Positions 59,501 to 64,000 of a stretch of DNA of 64,000 nt are shown in pieces. The position numbers and the translations under genes are program-made. This stretch comes from Nocardia sp. BMG51109 (lineage in GTDB: Bacteria; Actinomycetota; Actinomycetes; Mycobacteriales; Mycobacteriaceae), in NCBI RefSeq assembly GCF_000526215.1, contig NZ_JAFQ01000004.1:4154001-4218000 (forward strand), given 5' to 3'. The notes under the pieces were generated by a model. It had not been told where the DNA came from and did no database searches. It saw nothing but the letters and a program-made list of their open reading frames with translations. Position 1 is the stretch's first letter; each line of letters begins with the position of its first letter.

Positions 59501-62500
59501 ATCACGCCGGTGCAGGCTCCGACCGGGACCGCGCGGTATGACCTGTTGTTCAATATCGTGGATGGTGGCCGGGCCGAGGACGGTTTCCAGGCGTGGATCG
59601 AATACGCCACCGACCTGTACGACCGCGCCACCGTCGAGCAGCTCGCCGACCGGTTCCAGCGTGTTCTGGACCAGGCGGCCGCGGACGCCGCGCTGCGGAT
59701 CTCCGATATCGAAATCCTCGACCCCGCAGAGAAATCCCAGGTGCTGGAAACCTGGAACGGCACCGTCACCACGTTCGATTCGAACGCGACGCTGCCGGAT
59801 CTGTTCGCGCGGCAGGCAGCGGCCACACCTGATGCGACAGCGGTCGTGTCGGGCGGGGTCGAGTACACCTATCGCCAGTTGGCCAGTGCCGCAAGCCATG
59901 TGGCTCGTGAGCTGATCGCGGCCGGGGTCGGTCCGGACACCGTGGTCGCGGTCGCGGTGGAACGCTCCTTCAATCTGGTCGTGGCACTGCTGGCCGTGCT
60001 CGAGGCCGGTGGCGCCTATCTCCCGGTCGACACCAGCTATCCGTCCGACCGTCTGCGATACCTCGTCGCCGATGCTGATCCGGTGGTCGTTCTCACCAGT
60101 GCTCGTGAGCGAGATCGACTGCCCGACAGGGACTCCCGGCGAGTAGCGCTTGTGGAGGACATCCTCGCCACTGATACCACGGAGAGCGTCGAGGTGACCG
60201 ATGAGCAGCGACGCGCGCCGTTGCGGCCGGGCAATCTGGCCTATGTCATCTATACGTCCGGTTCCACCGGCCGACCCAAGGGTGTTGCGGTCACTCATCG
60301 CAATGTGGTGAATCTTGTTGCGCAGCAGTGGGATATAGACAGTACCGACCGGATCCTGTCCTCCACGTCGGTGTCCTTCGACGTCTCGGTGTGGGAACTG
60401 TTCACTCCCCTGTGCCGCGGCGGCAGCGTCGACATCGCCCAGGACCTCCTGGCACTGACCGAGGGCACGCCGACCGCCGCCACGGTGATCAGCGGAGTGC
60501 CGTCCGCCTTCGGGCAGGTCCTCGCCGCCGCGGATCTCGCCACCGACCTCACGGGCGCGCATACGGTCGTCCTGGCGGGTGAAGCGCTGGCTCGCACCGT
60601 CGTCGACCGCACCCGCCGGACAATGCCGGGCGCCCGGGTCCGCAATGCCTACGGACCCACCGAAGCCACCGTTTTCACGGCCACCCACCTCGCCGATGCC
60701 CGGGATGGAGTGTCCGTGCCGATCGGTACCCCGATCTCGAATGTGCGCGTCTACGTCCTCGACAGCTGGCTGCGCCCGGTGCCACCCGGAGTCGCGGGTG
60801 AGCTGTACATCGGCGGTGCGGGCGTGACCCGCGGGTACCGGGACCGTGCGGGATCGACCGCGGCACGCTTCGTCGCCGATCCGCTCGGGGACGCGGGTGG
60901 GCGGGTGTACCGGACCGGAGATGTGGTGCGCTGGACCACCGCCGGCACTCTGGAATACCTGGGGCGCGCCGACGACCAGGTGAAGATCCGCGGATTCCGG
61001 ATCGAACCCGGGGAGATCGAGGCAGTTCTGTTGCGGCACAGCGGTATCGCGCAGGCCGCAGTGGTGGCGCGGGAGATATCCGGCCGAGCGGACGGGCGGC
61101 AGTTGGTTGCCTACATCGTCCCCGACAGCTCCACCGGCGGTACCGATTCCACCGCATGGTCGCGGGTGGTGCGGGAGTTCGTGGCCCGGTCGCTGCCGGA
61201 GTTCATGGTCCCGGCCGCGGTCGTGGTGCTGAACCGGTTGCCGCTGACGGTCAACGGCAAACTCGACCGGAAGGCCTTGCCCGCACCGACTTTCACCACC
61301 GGCACGACCTACCGCGAACCGGCCGGCGAAACCGAAGCGCTGCTGGCAGCGGTGTTCGGCACCGTGCTGGGGGCCGAGCGGGTCGGCGCCGAGGATTCCT
61401 TCTTCGATCTCGGCGGCGACAGTATCATCGCCATCCAGCTCGTCTCTCGCTCTCGCACACAGGGTTTGGTGTTCACCGTGCGCGATGTCTTCGAGCATCG
61501 GACCCCGGCGGCGCTGGCCGCGCACGCGCGCACCGATACCGCCGTCCGGCAGCTCGCCGAGCTATCCGGTGGCGGGGTCGGCGAGATGCCCGCGACTCCG
61601 ATCGTGCGGTGGCTGCTCGAGCAGGGCGAGAATATCGACCGGTTCAACCAGCACATGGTCTTGCAACTACCGGTCGGGATCGATCGGGCCGGACTGGTCG
61701 CGACTCTGGGTGCGGTGATCGATCACCACGACATGTTGCGCGCGCGATTACACGGAAACACCGGCGACGGTTGGGTTTTGACCACCACCGAGCCCGGCAC
61801 GGTCGATGCGGCGGATCGGATCGAGCACGTCATCGTCGATTCCCAGGGCGTCGACCAGTGGGACACACTCGCGAGTGCGGCGTTGGATCGTGCGGTGCGA
61901 CGTCTTCACCCGGCTGAGGGAGTCATGCTCACTGCGGCGTGGCTCGATGCCGGTCCGGAGCAGGCGGGCCGGTTGATCCTGGTTCTGCATCATCTCGTCG
62001 TCGATGGTGTGTCGTGGCGCATTCTCGTCCCCGATCTGATGGCGGCCTGGTCTGCGGTCAGTACCGGGCAGTCCCCGGTGCTCGCTCCGGTGGGTACCTC
62101 GATGCGGCGGTGGGTACACGCTCTCACCGAACTCGCCCAGGGTGCCACCGATGCAAAGGAACTCGGGTTCTGGGCACGTCAGGCCGAAGGTGCTGATCCG
62201 CTGCTGGGGGCGCGTGCACTCGACCCGGCTGTCGATCGACGGTCGACGGCCGACCGTGTTCAGGTCACCATTCCTGAAGCGGTGACCCAGATTCTGATCG
62301 ATCGGCTGCCGTCCCGCTACAACGCCGGTGTCGAGGATGCTCTGCTGGCCGCGTTGACCCTGGCGGTTGTTCGTTGGCGGGTGCGGCGTGGCATCGAGAT
62401 GCCATCGCTGCTGGTCGCTCTCGAAGGCCACGGCCGCGAGGAACACATCACCGCCGCCGCGGCGGGGATGGCGGATCTGTCGCGCACGGTCGGTTGGTTC

Positions 62501-64000
62501 ACCACCGTCCATCCGCTCCGGCTCGATCTCACCGATATCCCTGTCGAGGATGACCAGGCGTTGGGTGCGGTGATCAAGGCGGTCAAACAACAGCTCCGCG
62601 TTGTGCCCGATCGGGGTATCGGTTACGGAATCCGGCAGTATCTCTCCGGCGGTGGCGATTCCGATGTTCCGGTGATCTCGCCGCAGGTGAGCTTCAACTA
62701 CCTCGGACAAGTGACCTCCGCGCTACTCGGAACGGATTCCAGTGCGGAGCGAGCGGTTTCGGATATCGGCTGGGCACCTGCGGCGGACATCGCCGGCGTG
62801 CGGGAATCCGCCGACACCGGTATGCCTCTGACCTCGGTGCTTGAGATCAACGCGATCGTGGTCGCGGGCAGGTTGTCGGCCGACTTCGGATTCCCCACCG
62901 CGATTCTGCGCCGTGACGACGTCATCGAGCTGTCCGAACTGTGGGCGGAGACGGTGACCGGACTGGCCACCCATCTCGATTCCGAGCAGGCCGGCGGCGC
63001 CACGCCATCGGACTTCCCGCTGCACGCCGTGACCCAGTCCGACCTCGAGTGCTGGGAACAGCGGTACGGCCGGCTGGACGATGCGCTGCCGTTGACCCCG
63101 TTGCAGTCGGGCCTGTATTTCCATGCCCTCCTTGCCGATAGCGCACCGGACGTCTACACCACCCAGGTCGAGCTCGGATTCGACGGCGACCTCGATACCG
63201 TCCGATGGAAGGCCGCCGTCGCCGCATTGACCGCTCGCCATCCCAATCTCCGCGCCGCATTCGTCACCGATACGACGGGCACGGTGGCCCAGGTGATCCC
63301 CGCGGTCGCCACCCCGTCCTGGCGTGAGATCGATCTGACCGGAACCGACGCCGCCCAGGCGGAGCGGACGAAACAGCGGGTGCGAGAAGAAGATCGACTG
63401 GCGCCGTTCGATCTGGCTCGGCCGCCGGCGATCCGGTTAACGCTCATCCGGGGTGACCGCGATGCGGGCTTCGTCGTGGTGGTGACGGCACACCACATCC
63501 TGCTCGATGGCTGGTCGTTGCCGCTGCTGATGCGGGAACTGCTGGCGCTCTATGCCACCGGTGGTGATCCGGCCCTGCTGGGCCGGCCCGTACCGTTCCG
63601 GGATTATCTGGCGTGGCTGGGACGCACCGATCATGACGCGGGTTTGAGCGTGTGGCGCGAGGCGCTGGCCGGGGTCAGTGCACCCACCCTGCTCGCACCG
63701 GCACGCTCCGTGACCGCCGGGATACGTGGCGAGCACCGGATCTCCCTCGATGCCGAACGAACCCGTGACCTCACCGATCTGGCTGCGCGCCTTGGTATCA
63801 CCGTGAACTCGGTGCTGCAGTTCGGCTGGGGCCTGGTGCTGTCGATTCTCACCGGCCGGGACGATGTCGTCTTCGGCACCACCGTCTCCGGGCGGCCACC
63901 GCAGCTGCCCGGTGTGGAATCGATGATCGGCCTGCTGATCAACACCCTGCCGGTGCGCGTACGACTCGCCCCGCAGCACACCGTCGAAACGGCACTGACC
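32741..64000 (+). CDS. Giant nonribosomal peptide synthetase, at least seven and a half modules (3' end outside window)
   Basis: One uninterrupted frame from ATG 32741 to the right edge: 10,420 codons without a stop, over 1 MDa already. The ribosome site AAGGGGGG lies 10 nt before the ATG. Order: Cs-A-nMT-T-E, C-A-T, C-A-T, C-A-FkbM-T-E, C-A-nMT-T, C-A-T, C-A-T-E, C(partial). All seven A domains have YTSGSTGxPK and NGKLDR; all seven PCPs have the attachment Ser. E domains carry HHLVVDG and RTVGWFTT. C domains after E begin LPLxPLQSGL (D-acceptor type); those after T begin [19 protein letters not shown] (L type). No thioesterase or reductase is seen yet. The predicted product is an acylated, N-methylated, Thr-rich peptide. 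Confidence 0.97.
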   Translation, partial: MTDFVSTASYELTPQQKAVWLSQQMDPDLPLNVSGYLDISGEIDPRGMAEAIRMAAGAARTALVNIAEADHGPRQFPRELGPWYPESVDYSTFADGEDRARALMTEMSLTRFDLAHGLLFRVAIVKVTPWRWFVVLVYNHIVADGASCMLLGRRVIENYSAVTSNSVAAHDRFLDVPDLLRESERYTASERFLRDRAFWSNYVDPSVEPLRLLGRPHDGPVRVIHESVILSPAEVRRFAGVAADSGLSLAALFVAAAAFSFRTYSQADDYYVQLALANRVGPLRRTPSLLASVVPLRVNAEPAMRFVDFGSLISTRVAEILRHAKYDASELRSDRDNGTNMFGPTINVMPFMASVPFGQCRAEFHHLPFNPASELSLMFFYDAESEAGGRIEMGADSRAHGFSDLRNYLNAIVRVLDQVSADPELRLADIEVLPPDAKNWVLTAWNDTGLAVDADATLPRLFERQAAALPDAVAVVSGGAEYSFRELDESADRLARRLIAAGAGPDTVVAVAVERSYELVVALLAVLKAGSAYLPVDTTYPGERLEYILGAADPIAVLATVGQRNLLPDIGNRPVVLLGDSEKPAGAGDPGVAGHRAPLRPNNLAYVIYTSGSTGRPKAVAVTHRNVVNLLTHGWDLVAHDRILASTSVSFDVSVWELFAPLCRGGSVEIVQDLLALTEHAHDGATVISGVPSAFGEVLASGDIGADLAGAHTVVMAGEALSRRVTDRIRRRLPGIRILNAYGPTEATVFTTTHTADSGPTAEASVPIGTPLGNVRVYVLDSWLRPVPAGVTGELYIGGGGLARGYRGRAGLTAARFVADSFGGTGERLYRSGDVVRWTESGVLEYVGRVDDQVKIRGYRIEPGEIETVMLEHPRVAQAAVVARQLPGESGGRQLIAYLVPDSRVAERNQNREADLVRRWQQVYDVLYTDDDAVRRGADTTGFGENFDGWNSSYTGGPIDLDQMRQWRAATVAAIDALDPQRLLEIGVGSGLLLAKLAPAVREYHGTDLSPVAVAALQARLAGLPDEWARRVRLSVQAADDITGLPESYYDTIVVNSVVQYFPNADYLREVIDKALGLLAPGGALFLGDIRNFALQREFETGVAIARHGRIAASALRDRIGRALVAEDELLVAPGFFTAVAAAHPDLGGVRVMVKHGQADNELTRYRYDVVLTKNPVEHYSVADAPHVSYLGIDQLERMLRDRRSGWKSLRGTDIPQRGVLADVAAAADLIAGRLPASETPSRGLAAEDLHELAARVGCQVEVTWSPRSGHLEAVFLEPGAALSSTTITDLYRAPAEPARSDSYANNPTATIEAGQIREYAARVLPDYMVPAAVVVLDRLPLTVNGKLDRAALPAPMFSGRGLFREPTGAAETLLASVFGEVLGIERIGAEDSFFDLGGDSIIAIQLVSRARARGLVFTVRDVFEHRTPAALAVHARTDAPVALIDELPGGGIGDMPATPIAAWLLEHGERIDRFNQHMVLHLPVGIDAVSLVATLGAVIDHHDMLRARLHGNAGDGWSLATTAPGSVDVASLVEHVVVDSDADSDRWREIAAQALDRAVGRLRPADGVMIAAAWLDAGPGQAGRLVLVLHHLVVDGVSWRILLPDLAAAWTAVDGGAAPDLRPVGTSARRWAYALGELGERHSRASEIDFWARQARGVDPFLGPRALDPAVDRRAVADRVQVSLPETVTETLLGQLPARFNAGIEDALLTALALAVTRWRARRGAETSSLLVDLEGHGREEHITEGIGGGADLARTVGWFTTRYPLLLDLDGIDLDTGDAGLAAAVKTVKEQLRAVPDRGIGYGILRYKTSEPLADDSFGGVGGPPSRIPVISPQLSFNYLGQVSQALLGADPLAGQPVSAIAWAPVTDLTDLRESPDTDMPMTTALEINAIVMQGALSADFAFPSTLLTRREVAELAELWADSVTAIAAHLDSETAGGATSSDFPLRFVAQSDIELWEQRYGRLADVLPLAPLQSGLYFHAQLAATSLDVYTTQIALGCTGRLDLARWQSAVAAVLDRHPNLRAAFVTDATGDVAHVIPAAAAAPWREVTVTDAEHPEQVVRRVREQDRTTPFDLTAPPAIRFTIVHDHNDSGGTGFTVVITVHHIVLDGWSLPLLMRELLTLYATADDPAALGRPAPFRDYLAWLARTDRAAGAAAWREALAGLTEPTLLAPAHATGTAPGLPGEHRLTLDADSTRRITDLAARLGVTVNTVLQFGWALVLSTLTGREDVVFATTVSGRPAQIPDVEHMIGLLINTLPVRVTLSPRHSVESALTELQRQQTRLLDHHHIGLAEIQADSGVGPLFDSILVLESYPLDTEALLARAELLDGLAVTGIDTSEAAHYPFGLIADLDRHELRLRAIYRTDLFDAGTVTAIVDRLARALDQIGTRPDALLTELEILRPAEKTRVLTAWNDTTTEIDPAATISGVFEARVAADPDAIAIVCDGVEHSYRQLDSSANLLARKLISTGVGPDSVVAVAVGRSYELVAALLAVLKAGGAYLPLDLAQPAERLEYVLRDADPVAVVTTGELRNLLPDSGIPVLRADDTDSAGTADSADPVVAERFAPVRAGNLAYVIYTSGSTGRPKAVAVTHHNVVAFTANRMWAAEGRHATVLAHSSVAFDASTYEMWVPLMSGGTTVMATGDRVEPVEIVRLIARHRVSAVFLTTRLFELLVDHGDDCFAGVREVWTGGEEMPVEVFWAAVRRWDRTRFVHVYGPTETTVYATAHPVGSAAAGGGPVPIGGPLDNVRAYVLDMWMRPVPEGVTGELYLGGAGLARGYRGRAGLTAARFVADPFGGAGERLYRSGDVVRWTESGVLEYVGRADTQVKIRGFRVEPGEIEAALLRHPRVGQAAVIARETPGRTGGRQLVAYVVPDTDAVIDMPADSGAADPVDAPALSRVLREYAAGILPEFMVPAAVVPVDRLPLTVNGKLDRAALPEPEFTGTGALREPAGPQEILLASVFGEILGLDRIGADDSFFDLGGHSLSAMRLIARLRVVAAVELPIRTIFESPTVAALAARLHEGARVRAAVTARPRPAVVPLSYAQARLWFLHRLEGPSATYNLPMAVRLRGEIDESALAAALRDVVGRHESLRTIYTDIDGVGAQVVLDPERAVVPVLVTDYTEATLAALAAHRFDLSAEIPCRAGILRSGTGEWVVVLVLHHIAADGASMAPLARDLLSAYDARRRGAEPGWAPLPVQYADYTLWQLELLGDPADERSLIAAQFDYWRATLAGLSDAIELPTDRPRPATASHRGSLHKFTIPASTRERIDVLARERGATPAMVLQAGLAVLLTRLGAGEDLALGAPIAGRADEALTDLVGFFVNTWVLRIDTSGNPEFGDLLARVRERALDAYTHQDAPFERIVELLNPIRSAGQHPLFQVALAFQNDPLPGGDPLPDLTVAPVSVPTGTARYDLLFNVTDTGRTGDGFPASIEYATDLYDRSTVERLAERFLRVLDRIGIDPATRLADFEILDPAETTAVLADWNRTGTDIGTPATLPQLFEAQSGATPEAVAVVDGSAEYSYAQLNSAANHVARDLIARGVGPDRVVAVAVERSFEMIVAALAVLKAGGAYLPIDTAHPAERLEYVLRDADPVAILSTAGQRKLLPDTGTRPTMLLEDSAGAAAAPDVTDAERVAPLRPANLAYVIYTSGSTGRPKAVGVTHGNAANLFAVTAARYEFGTDDVWAWVHSHAFDFSVWELWGPLLSGGRVVVVPWDVVRSPDGMWRTLRDSGVTVLNQTPSAFYALAEAAHAPAPERSGLRMVVFGGEALDPARLGAWNTPGRAGAPVLVNMYGITENTVHTTELALSRDRESLAGSPIGTPLGNVRVYVLDTWLRPVPPGVAGELYFGGAGLARGYRGRSGLTASRFVADPFGTAGERLYRSGDVVRWNAAGVLEYVGRADDQVQIRGYRVEPGEIEAVLLRHPRIGQAAVVALPGGGDSRRLVAYIVPDSVTSAGEAEDEGADWSRMIRAFTADVLPEYMIPAATVALDRMPLTVNGKLDRAALPAPDYTGGVVFREPTGPAEILLASAFADVLGIDRVGAEVSFFEAGGHSLSAMRLIARVRALAGIELPIRAVFESPTVAALAARLSEGDPVRETVTRRLRPAVIPLSYAQTRLWFLHRLEGPSATYNLPLAFRLTGTVDESALEAAIGDVVVRHESLRTIFTDIDGVGSQTILEHDDVRASVPVLVTDSSEAVLTGLSGYRFDLSAEIPCRAAILRSGFGDTVVVLVVHHIAADGASMPALARDVLTAYAARRNGNVPQWTPLPVQYADYTLWQRELLGDPDDEQSLIATQFDYWRRTLTGLPEVIELPTDRPRPALASYRGELYEFTVPASIRLRVEALAHEHAATPAMVMQATLAVLLTRLGAGEDLALGAPIAGRSDQALMDLVGFFVNTWVLRVDTGGNPTFGDLLTRVRERALDAYAHQDAPFERLVELLNPVRSPGHHPLFQVALAFQNNPLPDIALLADLLPELTVQPVSVSTGTSRYDLLFNIIDTGTPGDGYQTWIEYATDLYDRATVVTLADRFLRLLDQLTADPGTRVADFEILDPAEKTAVLTEWNGTVRDVDPAGTLPALFELRAATTPTAIAVVGDGVEYTYRQLNCAANLVARELIVAGVGPDSVVAVAVERSYELIVALLAVSKAGGAYLPIDTAHPADRVEYVLADADPAAVLTTGGQRKLLPNTGNRTVLSLDELIGGSIGSGDVANVSDVERRGPLRGGNLAYVIYTSGSTGRPKGVAVTHGNAVNLFSVTADRYGFGSDDVWAWVHSHAFDFSVWELWGPLLSGGRVVVVAWDVVRSPDDLWEVIRSHGVTVLNQTPSAFYALTEAATAPRPDRSGLRLVIFGGEALDPARLGHWDPVFGRSGGPELVNMYGITENTVHTTEFTLEGGSGAQFSPIGVPLGNVRVYVLDRWLRPVPPGVNGELYFGGAGLARGYRGRSGLTASRFIADPFGGAVERLYRSGDVVRWSAGGVLEYVGRADDQVQIRGYRVEPGEVETVLAEHPAIAQAAVTTRHLDVEATGIESSRLVGYVVPDQAAAPVAHACLRLRDTATYADAELHVLPNGMPVVGRNRSNIEFLFQEVFERAEYCHDGVIVPSEGCVLDIGAHVGMFSVYAKTLSPQVEIYAVEPIPDLQRMYRANSDLHGLDATLIEAAIGAEAGADVFTYYPDMSILSARGRATEDQRELLDSFLHNEFRSRAAEVGQDALDELLDDRLKSVEVQVRIRTVSDIIDEHGLDRIGLLKLDVEGGELEALQGIRDEHWSRIEQIAAEVHDIDNRLAVIRDLLQQRGFHTATRTNPHVTGTGLHILYATRTLRDQAEPQPVDILTAHPRWASPTVLTTLIRGDLTDQLPDYMIPTTVMPLDRLPLTVNGKLDRAALPTPVFTVSAAFREPVSAVETLLAEMFTQVLGVENVGAEDSFFDLGGDSIIAIQLVSRARTQGLVFSVRDVFEHKTPAALAAHADTDTPVAVLTELPGGGVGDLPPTPIVRWLLEQGESIDRVNQHMVLELPAGIDHAGLVATLIAVIGHHDMLRARLHGNSRDGWSLTTAEPGTVDVADLIEHVTVDPAVGSDRWREVATEALDRAVGRLRPAEGVMVAVAWLDGGPERAGRLILVLHHLVVDGVSWRILVPDLMAAWTAVAAGRTPVLSPVGTSMRRWAHALTELGRSRVREGELEFWARQADGPDPLLGSRALDPALDRRSTADRVVVTLPEHVTTTLVERLPERYNAGIEDALLTALTIAVRGWRARRDIETSSLVVDLEGHGREEHIVADAAATPYTADLSRTVGWFTTLYPLRVDLGGIDLTTLDAVTLGAALKTVKEQLRAVPDRGIGYGLLRYGGDGAAAVVPAISPQVSFNYLGQVSAGSDSTVAQSLSTLGWVPAADLADLRESPDPALPMTAVFEISAVVVGGVLSAEIGFPTAVLSRTDVSELTELWVDAITALAAHVDGADAGGATPSDFPLVAVTQPDIDGWEERYGSLADVLPLTPLQSGLYYHALLAARALDIYTAQVELGFAGECDAPRWQAAVTALLARHPNLRTAFVSDAGGAVRQVIPMAMTPPWRVIDLTGTDPAHAEHTLRRVRDEDRLTPFDLTRPPAIRFTLVRGHEAGTGFAVVVTVHHILVDGWSLPLLMRELLALYATGGDPALLGRPVPFRDYLAWLARTDREITTAAWRDALAGFGEPTLLAPAAAAVAGLPGEHHVTLDAHATRRIAELAARLGGTVNSVLQFGWGLVLSTLTGRDDVVFATTVSGRPPQLAGVESMIGLLVNTVPVRVNPKPGQTVADALSEFQSQQTRLLDHHHAGLADIQAAVGAGALFDTIMVFESYPVDADGLITQATLLDGLTITGVEISDGTHYPFRIAARLDDQHLQLRTVYQQDLFDREQIETITARYVRVLEQLSIDAGLRLADVEVVDPAERTLALTERSAVSVAIEAGATLPGLFERQAAAVSDSVAAVCAGTEYTYRQLNANANRLARRLIASGVGPDTVVAVAVERSGDLIVALLAVLKAGGAYLPIDTAHPGDRLEYILDDADPIAILTTTGQRELLPDTGTRPCLLLDTDTDTEDDTAVWDVDDAERRAPLRACNTAYVIYTSGSTGRPKGVAVTHRNVVNLFTVTAGRYGFGASDVWAWVHSHAFDFSVWELWGPLLTGGRVVVVPWDVVLSPEELWDTIRGHGVTVLNQTPSAFYALIEAAGAPRPERSGLRLVIFGGEALAPARLGPWGGSTADPAAPVMVNMYGITENTVHTTELALTGGVDDTHTSQFSPIGVPIGNVRVHVLDSWLRPVPAGVTGELYIGGAGLARGYRGRAGLTAARFVPNPFGVQGERLYRSGDLVRWTDTGFLEYLGRADDQVKVRGYRIEPGEIETALLEHPRVGQAAVVLRDAPGQADGRQLVAYLVPESNVPGRDQDQEIDRVRQWQRVYDVLYTGDDDTFHAGEHGTGERSADFGENFDGWNSSYTGSPIDLDQMRQWRTATVAAISALNPQRLLEIGVGSGLLLAKLAPAVREYHGTDLSPVAVAALQAQLAGLPDEWARRVRLSAQAADDITGFPENHYDTIILNSVAQYFPNVDYLREVIDKAIRLLAPGGALFLGDIRNYALQREFETGVALTLYGRIAVAGLRDRIGRALVAEDELLVAPEFFTAVAAANPDLGGVRVMVKRGQADNELTRYRYDVVLTKNPVEHRSVDDADRIAYTDLARLEKLLRDRPSGWKSLRVTAIPQRGVIADAVAVADIAAGRLPASESDDRALLAEDLHRLAARLGCQVEVTWAPEPGHLEAVFLEPGSGLTATTVTGLYRTGGRPGTPATHANNPTTIDPVHVREHAARLLPDYMIPAAIVVLDRLPLTVNGKLDRAALPAPVFTSAGVFREPTGDAETLLASVFREVLGVHRVGADDSFFDLGGHSLSAMRLIARVRALAGVELAIRTVFDAPTVATLAARLGEGTRVRTALTPRPRPEAIPLSFAQTRLWFLHRLEGPSPTYNMPMAVRLTGAVDETALRAAIQDVVGRHEPLRTIFTDTAGVGYQTILDPGHERARVSVQVAEFSEAALADVAGYRFDLATEIPCRAAVLRAGTGEWVVVLVAHHIATDGASMPALARDLLTAYEARRRGSAPAWTPLPVQYADYTLWQRELLGDPDDEQSLIATQFDYWQRTLTGLPEVIELPSDRPRPPVASYRGASFGFTVPAAARQRVETLAREHGATPAMVLQAGLAVLLTRLGAGTDLAIGAPIAGRSDHALTDLVGFFVNTWVLRVDTGGNPEFGELLGRVRERALDAYTHQDAPFERLVELIDPQRSPAHHPLFQVALAFQNNPLPDTGLLTTLLPELAVSLVPAPTGAARYDLLFNIVDSGRPADGFQAWIEYATDLFDHTSIERLADRFLRVLDQVTADPARRVGEIEVLDPAEKTRVLSTWNDTATALDPATTLPELFERQVARTPDAVAVIEPGRDPEPEDFSGRTYRQLNSAANHFARELLAVGVGPDTVVAVAVGRSYELIVALLAVLKAGGAYLPIDTTYPAERLGHILADADPVAIITTSEQRDLLPGSDGRPVVLVDTVPADGTGSADPGDADRPAPLRASNLAYVMYTSGSTGLPKAVAVTHRNVVAFTGNRVWSSDHGRVLAHSSTAFDASTYEMWVPLTTGGTMVVAGGDRTDPATLAGLIRTHRVTATFLTARLFEVLVDHDENCFETMREVWTGGEEVPAEAFRKALHRWPRTRFVNGYGPTETTVFANSHPVDPATAGGPSIPIGSPFDNARCYVLDAWLRPVPPGVTGELYIGGASVARGYRGRAALTATRFVADPHGALGDRLYRSGDLVLWTETGLLEYLGRADSQVKVRGYRIEPGEIEAVLLRHPSIAQAAVIARETPGRAGGRQLVAYLVLDAAAEPTAIGTDAEVSRVVREFAARTLPEFMIPSATIVLDRLPLTINGKLDRTALPVPEFTGSGPFRAPSGPAETLLASAFAEVLDVERVGADDSFFDLGGHSLSAMRLIAHVRALAGVELPIRMVFESPTVAGLAARIGEGARVRAAVTAHRRPAVIPLSYAQTRLWFLHRLEGPSATYNLPMAVRLTGGVDENALAAAIQDVVERHESLRTIFTDLDGVGTQTILEPEDDRARVPVLVAPFSAATVAGVAGYRFDLSDEIPCRAAILRDDPNEWVVVLVVHHIAADGASMPALARDLLVAYESRRRGSAPAWVPLPVQYADYTLWQRALLGDPDDEQSLIATQFEYWREALAGLPDVIALPTDRPRPPAASHRGELFEFTIPGSTRRDVEALARDHGATPAMVLQAALAVLLTRLGAGEDLALGAPIAGRADEALTDLVGFFVNTWVLRVDSSGNPTFEDLLARVRERALDAYSHQDAPFERIVELLNPVRSPGHHPLFQVSLAFQNNPLPDTGALDTLMPGLTITPVQAPTGTARYDLLFNIVDGGRAEDGFQAWIEYATDLYDRATVEQLADRFQRVLDQAAADAALRISDIEILDPAEKSQVLETWNGTVTTFDSNATLPDLFARQAAATPDATAVVSGGVEYTYRQLASAASHVARELIAAGVGPDTVVAVAVERSFNLVVALLAVLEAGGAYLPVDTSYPSDRLRYLVADADPVVVLTSARERDRLPDRDSRRVALVEDILATDTTESVEVTDEQRRAPLRPGNLAYVIYTSGSTGRPKGVAVTHRNVVNLVAQQWDIDSTDRILSSTSVSFDVSVWELFTPLCRGGSVDIAQDLLALTEGTPTAATVISGVPSAFGQVLAAADLATDLTGAHTVVLAGEALARTVVDRTRRTMPGARVRNAYGPTEATVFTATHLADARDGVSVPIGTPISNVRVYVLDSWLRPVPPGVAGELYIGGAGVTRGYRDRAGSTAARFVADPLGDAGGRVYRTGDVVRWTTAGTLEYLGRADDQVKIRGFRIEPGEIEAVLLRHSGIAQAAVVAREISGRADGRQLVAYIVPDSSTGGTDSTAWSRVVREFVARSLPEFMVPAAVVVLNRLPLTVNGKLDRKALPAPTFTTGTTYREPAGETEALLAAVFGTVLGAERVGAEDSFFDLGGDSIIAIQLVSRSRTQGLVFTVRDVFEHRTPAALAAHARTDTAVRQLAELSGGGVGEMPATPIVRWLLEQGENIDRFNQHMVLQLPVGIDRAGLVATLGAVIDHHDMLRARLHGNTGDGWVLTTTEPGTVDAADRIEHVIVDSQGVDQWDTLASAALDRAVRRLHPAEGVMLTAAWLDAGPEQAGRLILVLHHLVVDGVSWRILVPDLMAAWSAVSTGQSPVLAPVGTSMRRWVHALTELAQGATDAKELGFWARQAEGADPLLGARALDPAVDRRSTADRVQVTIPEAVTQILIDRLPSRYNAGVEDALLAALTLAVVRWRVRRGIEMPSLLVALEGHGREEHITAAAAGMADLSRTVGWFTTVHPLRLDLTDIPVEDDQALGAVIKAVKQQLRVVPDRGIGYGIRQYLSGGGDSDVPVISPQVSFNYLGQVTSALLGTDSSAERAVSDIGWAPAADIAGVRESADTGMPLTSVLEINAIVVAGRLSADFGFPTAILRRDDVIELSELWAETVTGLATHLDSEQAGGATPSDFPLHAVTQSDLECWEQRYGRLDDALPLTPLQSGLYFHALLADSAPDVYTTQVELGFDGDLDTVRWKAAVAALTARHPNLRAAFVTDTTGTVAQVIPAVATPSWREIDLTGTDAAQAERTKQRVREEDRLAPFDLARPPAIRLTLIRGDRDAGFVVVVTAHHILLDGWSLPLLMRELLALYATGGDPALLGRPVPFRDYLAWLGRTDHDAGLSVWREALAGVSAPTLLAPARSVTAGIRGEHRISLDAERTRDLTDLAARLGITVNSVLQFGWGLVLSILTGRDDVVFGTTVSGRPPQLPGVESMIGLLINTLPVRVRLAPQHTVETALT
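38591..41865 (+). other. NRPS module 2: C-A-T (Val/Ile predicted)
   Basis: The C domain is of the D-acceptor type ([22 protein letters not shown] at 39056-39076), matching the epimerase just upstream. The A domain's A3 motif is at 40478. Pocket residues D-A-Y-F-W-G-V-V-Y plus Lys resemble the beta-branched aliphatic codes (DAYWWGGTFK for Val, DGFFLGVVYK for Ile). The PCP is GGHS with the attachment Ser at 41702. No tailoring domain is present. Confidence 0.82.
41866..45080 (+). other. NRPS module 3: C-A-T (Thr predicted)
   Basis: L-type condensation domain ([28 protein letters not shown] at 42236-42256). A domain with A3 at 43700. Pocket D-F-W-N-V-G-M-V-H plus Lys differs from the classic Thr code DFWNIGMVHK only by Ile to Val. 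The PCP core reads SFFEAGGHS instead of [10 protein letters not shown], with the attachment Ser at 44918. The Asp-Leu to Glu-Ala change is the only departure among the seven carriers. Confidence 0.85.
45081..50662 (+). other. NRPS module 4: C-A-FkbM-T-E (Thr predicted, methylated, D)
   Basis: L-type condensation domain (HHIAADG 45458-45478). A domain with A3 at 46946 and the pocket D-F-W-N-I-G-M-V-H plus Lys, an exact Thr code. Between A8 ([14 protein letters not shown]) and A10 ([10 protein letters not shown], near 48881) lies an FkbM-type methyltransferase instead of the usual N-methyltransferase. The PCP is GGDS with Ser at 49049. E has HHLVVDG (49619-49639) and [12 protein letters not shown]. 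Predicted unit: a methylated D-configured Thr, probably O-methyl. Confidence 0.87.
47890..48730 (+). other. FkbM-family methyltransferase domain embedded in adenylation domain 4
   Basis: About 280 residues. The SAM-binding motif is [15 protein letters not shown] (starting at 48071), and the acidic loop [16 protein letters not shown] follows it. The FkbM hallmark [19 protein letters not shown] lies near 48485-48540. FkbM proteins are O-methyltransferases, the type enzyme acting in FK506 biosynthesis (established). The domain sits at the same A8-A10 site where N-methyltransferases sit in modules 1 and 5. With a Thr-type pocket, methylation of the side-chain hydroxyl is the simplest reading (inference). 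Confidence 0.85.
50663..55150 (+). other. NRPS module 5: C-A-nMT-T (N-methyl-Thr predicted)
   Basis: D-acceptor condensation domain ([22 protein letters not shown] 51131-51151) following the module 4 epimerase. A domain with A3 at 52553 and the exact Thr pocket D-F-W-N-I-G-M-V-H plus Lys. The N-methyltransferase (about 53540-54700) has [13 protein letters not shown] and LLEIGVGSG (53741-53767); its DNA is nearly identical to the module 1 copy. The PCP is GGHS with Ser at 54992. No epimerase, so the unit should be L. Confidence 0.87.
55151..58390 (+). other. NRPS module 6: C-A-T (Val predicted)
   Basis: L-type condensation domain ([28 protein letters not shown] 55532-55552). The A domain's A3 motif ([10 protein letters not shown]) is at 57035. 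Pocket D-A-Y-F-W-G-G-V-F plus Lys is close to the actinobacterial Val code DAYWWGGTFK. The PCP is GGHS with Ser at 58229. The region between C and A contains a short insertion ([13 protein letters not shown]) before the usual YRQLN. Confidence 0.82.
58391..63020 (+). other. NRPS module 7: C-A-T-E (same unassigned residue as module 1, D)
   Basis: L-type condensation domain (HHIAADG 58769-58789). A domain with A3 at 60251 and the pocket D-V-W-S-V-A-A-V-F plus Lys, identical to module 1 but without a methyltransferase insert. The PCP is GGDS with Ser at 61421. E has HHLVVDG (61988-62008), GIGYGI and [12 protein letters not shown], followed by FNYLGQ. The unit is predicted D. Confidence 0.87.
63021..64000 (+). 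other. NRPS module 8: D-acceptor condensation domain, cut by window end
   Basis: [18 protein letters not shown] opens a D-acceptor condensation domain with HHILLDG at 63491-63511 and the later segment [18 protein letters not shown]. This matches acceptance of the D-residue made by module 7 and shows that chain extension continues. Its adenylation and carrier domains lie beyond the window, so residue 8 cannot be predicted. Confidence 0.88.

Noticed and set aside
47909..61525. Several minus-strand open frames of 400 to 1277 codons across the NRPS
   Set aside because: They are complementary to clear C, A, T and E motifs on the plus strand. Long antisense frames are expected in very GC-rich coding DNA.

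Overview
The window is high-GC DNA with strong G/C bias at third codon positions, GTG and TTG starts and many ATGA stop/start overlaps. An ESX/type VII-type toxin locus, IS701- and IS5-type insertion sequences, and an MbtH protein next to a giant NRPS point to a mycolata-type actinomycete. Nocardia or a close relative is the best guess. No rRNA, tRNA or CRISPR array was seen.

Layout. (1) 1-12030: a LysR-type regulator (cut by the left edge) faces a long, tightly coupled operon. The operon holds two flavin-dependent luciferase-like monooxygenases, a complete oligopeptide-type ABC importer (lipoprotein, two permeases, two ATPases), a class III CoA-transferase, a crotonase, a thiol-dioxygenase-like cupin and an alpha/beta hydrolase. 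The gene set suggests uptake and oxidative breakdown of an organosulfur compound. (2) 12333-13584: a transposase scrap and an AraC regulator. (3) 13784-23406: a type VII-linked polymorphic toxin locus. It has an SseB-like protein, a helical WXG-type partner and a 2484-residue RHS/YD protein with an N-terminal WxG secretion domain, eleven copies of a 57-nt repeat, and a C-terminal domain resembling DNA/RNA non-specific endonucleases. Two candidate immunity proteins follow. (4) 23499-29752: a decayed, mobile-element-rich island with ROK-kinase, IS1380, integrase/hydrolase-chimera, aminoglycoside-kinase and dehalogenase remnants. Within it lie an intact O-methyltransferase and two back-to-back insertion sequences sharing one CTAA target. 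(5) 29754-30920: a secreted serine hydrolase. (6) 31234-64000: a biosynthetic locus with a StrR-like ParB/HTH regulator, an MbtH protein and one uninterrupted NRPS frame of 10,420 codons that is still open at the right edge.

The NRPS reads Cs-A-nMT-T-E / C-A-T / C-A-T / C-A-FkbM-T-E / C-A-nMT-T / C-A-T / C-A-T-E / C... The epimerases sit in modules 1, 4 and 7. The PCP core (GGDS before E, GGHS elsewhere) and the condensation-domain type (D-acceptor type after each E) agree with this, giving a D-L-L repeating pattern. Pocket residues give Thr for modules 3, 4 and 5 and Val/Ile for modules 2 and 6. Modules 1 and 7 share one unassigned, Phe-like code. The starter C domain suggests N-acylation. 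The likely product is therefore an acylated, N-methylated, threonine-rich peptide of at least eight residues, with one threonine modified by an embedded FkbM-type methyltransferase. I do not recognise it as a known compound.
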